A stretch of 6,845 nt of DNA, from the NCBI GenBank assembly GCA_003566255.1, contig PXEC01000139.1:1-6845 (forward strand), given 5' to 3'. Positions 1-5,397 of this stretch are shown here, one piece after another. The translations under genes and the position numbers were made by a program. The number at the start of each line of letters is the position of its first letter. Position 1 is the stretch's first letter. The notes under the pieces are model-generated. The model was not told the DNA's origin and searched no databases. It worked only from the letters and a program-made list of their open reading frames with translations. This stretch comes from Candidatus Peregrinibacteria bacterium. Its GTDB lineage: Bacteria; Patescibacteriota; Gracilibacteria; UBA1369; LOWO2-01-FULL-3.

Positions 1-290
1 AAGAGCAATATACTCTTCGGTATTCAGGGGGGATGGTGCCGGATGTCACTCAAATAATTTTGAAAGGAAAAGGGATTTTTTCTTATCCCGGGTACGAGGA
101 TGCTCCGGAGGGGAAATTAAGGCTTTTGTTTGAATGTGCCCCTATGGCTTTGCTTATGGAGCAGGCTGGAGGCGCGGCTAGTGATGGCAGAATGAGAATT
201 CTTGAAAAAGAAGTTTTGACTGTTGCCCAGCGGACCCCTATTTTTATCGGGAGTAAGGGGGAAGTAAAGAGATGTGAAGAATATCTTTAA
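1..290 (+). CDS. Class I fructose-1,6-/sedoheptulose-1,7-bisphosphatase family, C-terminal fragment
   Basis: This is the 3' end of a gene whose start lies before the window. The frame is open from base 3 and ends with TAA at 288-290, giving about 95 visible residues. Class I enzymes of this family remove the C1 phosphate from fructose-1,6- or sedoheptulose-1,7-bisphosphate in the cytoplasm, using divalent metal. Two conserved blocks are visible. The first is LRYSGGMVPDV (about bases 15-47), which includes the Arg that contacts substrate across subunits in FBPases. The second is GKLRLLFECAP (about 111-143), with the substrate-binding Lys and the metal-ligand Glu. AGGAASDG and QRTPIFIGS follow, as in the family's C-terminal domain. 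GGMVPDV, LLFE.AP and SDG resemble plant SBPases more than classical FBPases, which usually have GSMVADV and LLYECNP. Substrate cannot be settled from this fragment. The sigma-factor gene starts 9 bases downstream, so co-transcription is likely. Confidence 0.9.
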   Translation, partial: EQYTLRYSGGMVPDVTQIILKGKGIFSYPGYEDAPEGKLRLLFECAPMALLMEQAGGAASDGRMRILEKEVLTVAQRTPIFIGSKGEVKRCEEYL

Positions 291-299
291 AAAAGTGAA

Positions 300-875
300 A
301 TGGCTACAAGCGAATTAAATGAAAGGGCTGATGAGATTGAGGCTCTGGTAAAAAAGGCGCAGAAAGGGGATCAGGATGCTTTTGGCGAGATCTATGAGAT
401 CCTGATAGATCCAGTTTACAGATACATTTATTATCGGGTCAATTCTGATGACGCGGAGGATCTTGTGGAAACGGTTTTTTTGAAGGTTTGGGAGAATTTG
501 CGTCAATACAGACCGAGAAAAAAGTATTTTTCCGCTTGGGTCTTTAGAATAGCTCACAACCTTGTTGTAGATCATTATCGTGCTTCAAAGGCAGGTGTCA
601 CCGAGGAGTTGGGCGAACATTTGCCCGATCAAAACAGACAGCATAATCCCATAAAAAATACTCAAAACGCTTTGAGTAAGGAAGTTTTGAGGAAAGCTAT
701 ATCTAAGCTGAAGAAGCCTTACCAAGAGGTTATCATCCATAAATTTATAAACGAATTATCCAACAAGGAACTATCTGAAGTTTTGAGAAAAAGTGAGGGA
801 AGCTTGCGAGTAATGCAGTATAGGGCTTTGAAAGCACTTAGGCGGGAGTTGGAAGAAATGGGGATTAAGCAGTAA
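300..875 (+). CDS. ECF-type RNA polymerase sigma-70 factor
   Basis: This encodes a 191-residue protein of the usual ECF sigma size. It should bind core RNA polymerase and direct it to a specific promoter set. Region 2 spans roughly residues 25-95: DAFGEIYE, then DAEDLVETVFLKVWENL (core binding and -10 recognition), then FSAWVFRIAHNLVVDHYR. A variable linker covers about 96-127. Region 4 spans about 128-186, with AISKLKKPYQEVIIHKFINE followed by a helix-turn-helix (LSNKELSEVLRKSEGSLRVM) and RALKALRREL for -35 recognition. There is no region 1.1 or region 3, as expected for ECF factors. The start is the ATG at 300, ten bases after the preceding stop codon. No Shine-Dalgarno sequence is visible before it, so translation may depend on coupling or leaderless-like initiation. 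The next gene encodes a membrane FecR-domain protein, a typical partner or anti-sigma position. The target regulon cannot be read from the window. Confidence 0.95.
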   Translation: MATSELNERADEIEALVKKAQKGDQDAFGEIYEILIDPVYRYIYYRVNSDDAEDLVETVFLKVWENLRQYRPRKKYFSAWVFRIAHNLVVDHYRASKAGVTEELGEHLPDQNRQHNPIKNTQNALSKEVLRKAISKLKKPYQEVIIHKFINELSNKELSEVLRKSEGSLRVMQYRALKALRRELEEMGIKQ

Positions 876-907
876 CACAAGCGAATAAATATCGTTTGAT
901 TAATTGT

Positions 908-2755
908 ATGACAGATAAGGAAAACAAAAAGTTGATTGATGAATTGAAGGGCCTGAAGGGACCCGTTTTGGGCAATGAACAGAGGAAAGGTATAAAAAAG
1001 AATCTTTTCGCCAAGATGGATGCCTTCTCCTCTGCCCGATTTTCTGTGGAGAGGGCCGACAAAGTGCGCATAAAGGAGCGGATAATGAATGTTTTGTGTT
1101 TACGCAGACAAAGGTGGTTCTTTGGTCCGCGACGGGTTTTGGATTTTGGATTTGGGAATCCCAAAATGAGTTTTGTAACCTCTTTTGTTCTTGTCATTGC
1201 TTTGGTTTTTGGGATGTTTAATTTTTTACAAACGGAGAATGATATAGTGAGCGCGGCCACTTTCACCTCTTTGAGAGATTATGACGGAGAGGTTTTTGTT
1301 AAGAGGGGTGGAGAAATTCTTGAAATTTATGAGGGGATGCACCTTTTGGAGGGGGATGTGGTTTATACCTTTGCGGGCGGACGGGCGATTATAGAGTATT
1401 TTGACAGTAGCGTGAGCCGGCTTTCCGGTGAAACGGAGATCGTTTTGACCAGGCTTGAAGATGTTGGTGAATCTTCCGGATTGGGAGGGATAGAAATTTT
1501 TGTTGTCAGAGGGATAATCTGGTCTAAGGTGTTGAATCTTACCAATTCCCATTTGTTTTTTTCCGTTGAAGCAAAAGGAATACGTGCTTCCGCGGAGCGT
1601 GCCGCTTTTAATTTCAGAGTTGATGAAAATGAACTTGAGATAGGCGTTTTTGGAAATTCCGTTGAGGTGGAGGATAAAGAAGAAATCAACCGATTGGTTA
1701 GCGGAAAAAAACTTCTTGTCAGCAATGGAGATTCACGACATAAGGAGATAATGGATGTTGTCTATGATGAAGATGATGAATGGATTAGTGGGAATCTTGA
1801 ATATGATCGAAGGTACTTGTCGGAAGTGGAGAATAGGCTTTTGCGTGCTCGGGCTGAAGCTGTGGGGATTGACATAGATGACAAGATATCATTTAATAGG
1901 TCTTTGAAAGATAATGCTCTTTTGTTTTTTACTTTTGATGACGTGAAGTCCCGTAAGCTTGAATTGGATTTGGCTGAAAAGGACTTCATAGCCGCTCAAA
2001 TAAAACTTCGTCATAATGAGTTGGATGATGAAGAGATCGCTGAAATAAATGCCGTTGTTGAGACTTTTGCCAAGAGGGTCAGGGATTTTTATGATTTTGC
2101 TGAGAAAATCGCCTATACGGATGAAGAGTATTCCGAGAGTCTCAAGGCTTATGTCGCGGATAAAGTGACCGTTAATAAGAGAGATCTTGGAGTTGTCATG
2201 CCGGACTCTCCGGTTTACGTTGCCCGTTCCGTGATGGAAGATTTAGATCCAATGAGAGAGGATTTTGCTGATTTTGATGAAGAGCGCTTATTTTACGCCG
2301 TTAACAGATTGCTTAATGTCGATGATATTTTCTATAGGAACGCGGAATTTTGGGATTCTAAGCTTGCGAGTGAGTATGTTGAAGGGGCTTTTAGAATTTT
2401 GTCTTTTGTTGAGGAGAGAGGCGAGGATATGCTGGAACTAAAATCATTGTTTTTGGCTAAGATTTATGAGGACGTGGACACCTTAATAGATATGGGAGTT
2501 GTTTTGGAGGAGGATATTGTCGCCTTGGTGGAAGAAACTGTGGAAGATCCTGTTGAAGATGTTGTGATTGCTTCCCTTGAGGATGGAAAAACTACTGATA
2601 TTGAGGATGATGATGTTGCTGAAAAGATTGAAAAAGACGATGAAGAAGAAAAAGATGAAGAAGATGTCGATGAACTGGGAGACGGATATGTTATAAAAGG
2701 ACCTTACGGGGTGAGTATCTATGATGATAAACCTTTGGGGCCGATGCTAGAGTAG
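908..2755 (+). CDS. Single-pass membrane protein with FecR domain and acidic C-terminal half; putative anti-sigma factor or sigma regulator
   Basis: Numbered from the ATG at 908 this is 615 residues; an in-frame TTG at 896 would add four (MINC). Neither start has a clear ribosome binding site, and ATG is preferred. Residues 1-86 are basic and predicted cytoplasmic, with a helical stretch near the N-terminus (KKLIDELKGLK) but no zinc-finger anti-sigma motif. A transmembrane helix lies at about 87-107. A FecR-like beta domain covers roughly 122-255, with GEVFVKRGGE, LLEGDVVYTFAGGRAIIEYFD, and IRASAERAAFNFRV in the position of the usual RGT-F strand. The outer half is mostly helical, with DUF5667-like stretches near 326-401 (LFFTFDDV...LDLAEKDFIAA) and 431-501 (PDSPVYVARSVMEDL). 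A strongly acidic tract covers about 532-592, followed by a short glycine- and tyrosine-containing end. Position after the sigma gene (32-base gap) and FecR topology suggest it holds or activates that sigma factor. That role is inferred. The stop overlaps mraY on the opposite strand by 9 bases. Confidence 0.85.
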   Translation: MTDKENKKLIDELKGLKGPVLGNEQRKGIKKNLFAKMDAFSSARFSVERADKVRIKERIMNVLCLRRQRWFFGPRRVLDFGFGNPKMSFVTSFVLVIALVFGMFNFLQTENDIVSAATFTSLRDYDGEVFVKRGGEILEIYEGMHLLEGDVVYTFAGGRAIIEYFDSSVSRLSGETEIVLTRLEDVGESSGLGGIEIFVVRGIIWSKVLNLTNSHLFFSVEAKGIRASAERAAFNFRVDENELEIGVFGNSVEVEDKEEINRLVSGKKLLVSNGDSRHKEIMDVVYDEDDEWISGNLEYDRRYLSEVENRLLRARAEAVGIDIDDKISFNRSLKDNALLFFTFDDVKSRKLELDLAEKDFIAAQIKLRHNELDDEEIAEINAVVETFAKRVRDFYDFAEKIAYTDEEYSESLKAYVADKVTVNKRDLGVVMPDSPVYVARSVMEDLDPMREDFADFDEERLFYAVNRLLNVDDIFYRNAEFWDSKLASEYVEGAFRILSFVEERGEDMLELKSLFLAKIYEDVDTLIDMGVVLEEDIVALVEETVEDPVEDVVIASLEDGKTTDIEDDDVAEKIEKDDEEEKDEEDVDELGDGYVIKGPYGVSIYDDKPLGPMLE

Positions 2756-2763
2756 GTTTATCA
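2725..2763. terminator. Inverted repeat across the convergent gene junction; possible bidirectional 3'-end hairpin
   Basis: The arms tgataaacct (2725-2734) and aggtttatca (2754-2763) are perfect 10-bp reverse complements around a 19-base loop. The loop contains the 9-base overlap between the FecR-protein gene and mraY. The position suits a stem-loop at the 3' end of both transcripts. Against this, the stem is AT-rich, the loop is large, and neither side has a run of U after it. It is therefore not a classical intrinsic terminator and may be coincidence. Confidence 0.3.
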
Positions 2764-3814
2764 GCCCGAGAATTGTTCCAAATGCGGCCATTATCGCTCC
2801 CACTATCCAGAATCGCATTACTATTGTGAATTCTTTCCACCCCACTTGTTCGAAATGGTGATGTACCGGTGCTATTTTGAATATTTTTCTTTTGAAGAGC
2901 TTTTTTGAAATGATTTGACTTATTACTGAGAGTGTTTCCACTACAAAGATGAAACCTATTAATGGGAGGATCAATGGTTGGCGGGTCAGCATCGCGATGA
3001 CCCCCAGTGTCGCTCCCAAAGCAAGTGAGCCGGTATCTCCCATATAAAATCTTGCGGGCGGAACATTGAACCAGAGGAAAGCCAATACTGATCCGCAGAT
3101 CACCGCGCAGAGCGCAGACAGGATCAGCAGTCCTTGCGCGTATGCCAGAATTCCAAAACTTCCAAATGCCAGGATTAACAGTCCGCTTGCCAATCCGTCC
3201 AATCCGTCTGTGAAATTTACCGCGTTTGCCGTGCCCACTATTATGAATATGAATATCGGGATGTACCATATTCCCACTTCCGCCGCTTCCACTCCGGGGA
3301 TGGGGATACTTATTGTGCTGTGTCCCAATTTGTTATAGAACCACCAGGCTCCGGCGGAACTGAAGACTAAAAGCCATGTCAACTTCAGTTTCGCGCTTAA
3401 TCCTTTTGTTCTTCCTACTCCTTTGACGTTAAGTAGATCGTCTATTGCTCCCAGCACTCCGCAAGTTACCAGTGTGAACAGTGGTACCCAAGTTTCCGCT
3501 CTATTGAATAGGGAATGTTTGAAAAAGCCCATTTGTTGCAGGATTATTGAGATCACAACTACAACAAGTATTGTGCCCCATATCAAGAGGCCTCCCATTG
3601 TGGGCGTTCCTTGTTTTTTAAAATGCAGAACTGAAAAGAGGCTCGATTTCTCTCCCGATATCGCTTTTTCTCTTATTTGTTTGCCTATGCGAAATCTGAC
3701 CAGCTGTTTTGTGAACCAAGGAGTTAGGATTATCGCGATTATAAATGCCAGTGTCCCGGAACTTACTATCAGGAAAAGATCATGTGTTATCGCGCTGAGT
3801 TGAGTTATTTTCAT
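2747..3814 (-). CDS. mraY: Phospho-N-acetylmuramoyl-pentapeptide transferase (MraY)
   Basis: MraY is an integral membrane enzyme. It transfers phospho-MurNAc-pentapeptide from UDP to undecaprenyl phosphate, making lipid I, the first membrane step of peptidoglycan synthesis. At 355 residues it is full length (E. coli MraY has 360). Diagnostic motifs are in order: GTPTMGG at about 69-75, the catalytic aspartates in AIDDLLN (D125, D126), NAVNFTDGLDGLASG at 197-211, ARFYMGDTGSLALG at 254-267 with the third essential Asp (D260), and PVHHHFE at 316-322. About ten hydrophobic membrane segments run through the sequence. The ATG at 3814 lies 13 bases after the carboxypeptidase stop. A weak AGGT overlapping that stop is the only candidate ribosome binding site and is rather far from the start. 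It is the last gene of the minus-strand block. Its neighbours are not the usual murF, murD and ftsW of a dcw cluster. Confidence 0.98.
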   Translation of the reverse strand: MKITQLSAITHDLFLIVSSGTLAFIIAIILTPWFTKQLVRFRIGKQIREKAISGEKSSLFSVLHFKKQGTPTMGGLLIWGTILVVVVISIILQQMGFFKHSLFNRAETWVPLFTLVTCGVLGAIDDLLNVKGVGRTKGLSAKLKLTWLLVFSSAGAWWFYNKLGHSTISIPIPGVEAAEVGIWYIPIFIFIIVGTANAVNFTDGLDGLASGLLILAFGSFGILAYAQGLLILSALCAVICGSVLAFLWFNVPPARFYMGDTGSLALGATLGVIAMLTRQPLILPLIGFIFVVETLSVISQIISKKLFKRKIFKIAPVHHHFEQVGWKEFTIVMRFWIVGAIMAAFGTILGLINLL

Positions 3815-3827
3815 GCAAAATTTTTAC

Positions 3828-4712
3828 CTAGTACCAATTGTATGCCCGGAATGTCCAATCTACCAGTATTTTTGTTTCCCGGAATCTTGCCGGGCTGTTT
3901 AAGACTACCGTTATTATTTTATTGCCTTCGTCGCTTTTTGCTATCGTCGCGAGGCAGAGACCGGCCGCACTTGTGCGGCCGGTCTTCAATCCTTTTATAT
4001 TCAAATAACTGTTCAAGAGATCATTTGTGCTTTCCAATCTGTGTGTGTATGCGCCATTTGTTGATCTTACTACCATATTTTTAATTGTTGCGGCTTTTTT
4101 TACAAATTCGTCTTGATATACGATTTTTGAAAGTCTTGCCAAATCATGTGGTGATGAGTAGTTCAGGGGGTCATCCCATCCTATCGGGTTTTGAAAACGT
4201 GTGTTCACAAGTTCCAATTCCAGGGCTTTTTTATTCATTTTCTGTACAAATCCGCTTACACTCCCCGCGTTGTGCTCAGCCAAGGCCACCGCCGCGTCAT
4301 TTGCGGAATGTATTATTGCTCCGTATAGAAGGTTTTCCACCGTTATTCTTTCTCCCGCTTGGAGATTCATTCTTGATCCCGTTGTACTTGCTGCGTTATT
4401 GCTGACCGTAACCACTTCATCGAGGTTGTTTTCTTCAAGAATTATCAGGATTGTCATTAATTTTGTTATGCTTGCCATAGGCATTCGCGTGTGGATGTTT
4501 TTGCCGTATAAAATTTCTTCACTTTCCAGATCCATAGAGATTACTCCTCTCGCTGAAATGATTGGAGAAATGTTGAGAGTATTTTTTACGGGCTTTGAAG
4601 ACTCTTCTATCATTTTGTTTAGGAAAGGAGCATCCGCCGGATTGGATACGGGATGTCCTATGTCCTGACTTAAATTTGCCGCGATGTAAAAAGAGAGCAG
4701 GCTAGTTAACAT
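3828..4712 (-). CDS. D-alanyl-D-alanine carboxypeptidase, peptidase family S11 (PBP5/DacA-like)
   Basis: This 294-residue penicillin-binding protein should act outside the cytoplasmic membrane, removing the terminal D-Ala from peptidoglycan stem peptides and so limiting cross-linking. All three active-site motifs are present: SITK (S81 nucleophile, K84), SAN (136-138) and KTG (243-245). Family landmarks such as GWDDPLNYSSPHDLARLS (about 178-195) are also present. The chain ends soon after the catalytic domain. It lacks the PBP5 C-terminal beta domain and amphipathic anchor, which explains the length below E. coli PBP5 (403). The first 13 residues are hydrophobic and probably form a short signal or anchor, but the first Lys or Arg is at residue 33, which is odd for an export signal. 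The start at 4712 is forced: the codon just upstream is a stop. It overlaps the pseudouridine synthase gene by 11 bases, implying coupled translation. Some S11 proteins are endopeptidases, so exact specificity is open. Confidence 0.95.
   Translation of the reverse strand: MLTSLLSFYIAANLSQDIGHPVSNPADAPFLNKMIEESSKPVKNTLNISPIISARGVISMDLESEEILYGKNIHTRMPMASITKLMTILIILEENNLDEVVTVSNNAASTTGSRMNLQAGERITVENLLYGAIIHSANDAAVALAEHNAGSVSGFVQKMNKKALELELVNTRFQNPIGWDDPLNYSSPHDLARLSKIVYQDEFVKKAATIKNMVVRSTNGAYTHRLESTNDLLNSYLNIKGLKTGRTSAAGLCLATIAKSDEGNKIITVVLNSPARFRETKILVDWTFRAYNWY
3958..3985. repeat. Perfect 13-bp GC-rich inverted repeat inside the carboxypeptidase gene
   Basis: The arms agaccggccgcac (3958-3970) and gtgcggccggtct (3973-3985) are exact reverse complements separated by two bases. 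The stem is far more GC-rich than the surrounding sequence and would form a very stable hairpin in either strand. It lies wholly within coding sequence and spells the active-site KTG and the following RTSAAG of the S11 enzyme. Neither strand has a T-run directly after it, so a Rho-independent terminator is unlikely. Confidence 0.85.
4702..4712 (-). other. Start-stop overlap coupling pseudouridine synthase and carboxypeptidase genes
   Basis: On the minus strand the carboxypeptidase ATG (4712-4710) sits eight bases before the TAG (4704-4702) that ends the pseudouridine synthase gene, in a different frame. No Shine-Dalgarno sequence precedes the ATG. Re-initiation by ribosomes finishing the upstream gene is therefore the likely way it is translated. 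Confidence 0.6.
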
Positions 4713-5397
4713 TTATTTCGGTCAATTTTAATCGTCTGTATCGGCCTTTTTGTAAATTGCCGATCTTTATTTCCCCTATGCGAATTCTTCGCAAGTATTC
4801 CACATTATAACCTATTGAAGCAAACATTTTTCTAATTTGTCTGTTGCGGCCCTCATGAATTGTTATTGTTAACGTTGTGCCTTTTTCATTCGTCTTTATT
4901 ATCTTTATTTTTGAGGGATATGTTTTTTTTCCTTCCAACTTTATCCCTTTTTCAATTCTTCTTTTGTCTTTGTCTTCCAAAGGCGTGGAAAGGGCTACAT
5001 AATACTCCTTTTCACACTCAAATTTTGGGTGGGTGAGCCTGTTTATAAACTCTCCGTCATTACTTAACAGCAAAAGTCCTTCACTTTCTTTGTCCAGGCG
5101 TCCCACGGGTTTCAGATTTTTATTTTTGGGGACAAGATCCATCACGGTCTTTCTGTTTTTTTCATCTTTTCTGGTTGTGATGAAGCCTGCCGGCTTGTTT
5201 AAAGCCAAGTATGTTTTTTCAGAGGTTGTTTCCACTTTTTCCCCGTTTATTTCTATCTTGTCTTCACCCGGCGTGATGATCTTCCCCGGTTTTGTTATTT
5301 TTTTGCCGTTGATAAAAACTTTTCCTTCAAGGATTAATTCGTCCGCTTTTCTGCGGGAAATTCCGCTGTTGGAAGATATGAATTTATTGATCCTCAT
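4702..5397 (-). CDS. RsuA/RluB/RluE/RluF-family ribosomal RNA pseudouridine synthase
   Basis: This 231-residue cytoplasmic enzyme should isomerise a specific uridine in rRNA to pseudouridine. An N-terminal S4 RNA-binding domain covers about 1-48, with MRINKFISS, GISRRKADELI and GKVFINGK. The catalytic domain follows: YLALNKPAGFITT (63-75), then GRLDKESEGLLLLSNDG (99-115), where D102 is the catalytic aspartate. LTHP..ECEKEYYV comes next, and then HEGRNRQIRKMF (181-192), the conserved C-terminal motif. Length and motifs fit RluB-like (23S) or RsuA-like (16S) members; which uridine is modified cannot be told from sequence alone. The ATG at 5397 lies inside the end of the upstream LCP gene (14-base overlap), and its own stop overlaps the carboxypeptidase start. 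There is no visible Shine-Dalgarno sequence, so it is probably translated by coupling. It is the only gene of this block without a cell-wall role. Confidence 0.95.
   Translation of the reverse strand: MRINKFISSNSGISRRKADELILEGKVFINGKKITKPGKIITPGEDKIEINGEKVETTSEKTYLALNKPAGFITTRKDEKNRKTVMDLVPKNKNLKPVGRLDKESEGLLLLSNDGEFINRLTHPKFECEKEYYVALSTPLEDKDKRRIEKGIKLEGKKTYPSKIKIIKTNEKGTTLTITIHEGRNRQIRKMFASIGYNVEYLRRIRIGEIKIGNLQKGRYRRLKLTEINVN
5384..5397 (-). other. Start-stop overlap coupling LCP and pseudouridine synthase genes
   Basis: On the minus strand the pseudouridine synthase ATG (5397-5395) lies eleven bases before the end of the LCP stop TAA (5386-5384). The sequence upstream codes for the LCP tail and has no purine-rich Shine-Dalgarno element at a suitable distance. 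Translational coupling is the likely consequence. Confidence 0.6.

Noticed and set aside
876..907. Possible promoter for the FecR-protein gene in the 32-base gap
   Set aside because: The gap is AT-rich but shows no paired -35 and -10 elements, and the gene is better explained as co-transcribed with the sigma factor.
1151..1165. Short inverted repeat tttggga / tcccaaa with a one-base centre, near a second overlapping pair attttgg / ccaaaat
   Set aside because: It lies within coding sequence just before the transmembrane helix of the FecR protein. The arms are short, the loop is too tight for a hairpin, and the repeated ggatttt bases explain it as low-complexity coincidence.
2691..3269. Minus-strand open frame of 192 codons overlapping mraY and the end of the FecR-protein gene
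   Set aside because: It is in a different frame from mraY, which carries all the catalytic motifs. It has a random, His- and Arg-rich composition and no family resemblance.
3878..3894. Small hairpin cccgg / ccggg with a 7-base loop near the 3' end of the carboxypeptidase gene
   Set aside because: Only 5 bp of stem, inside coding sequence, with no T-run after it on either strand. It is not convincing as a terminator.
4201..4668. Plus-strand open frame of 155 codons
   Set aside because: It lies entirely antisense to the S11 carboxypeptidase gene, whose active-site motifs are intact. Its translation shows no recognisable motif, so it is a shadow frame.
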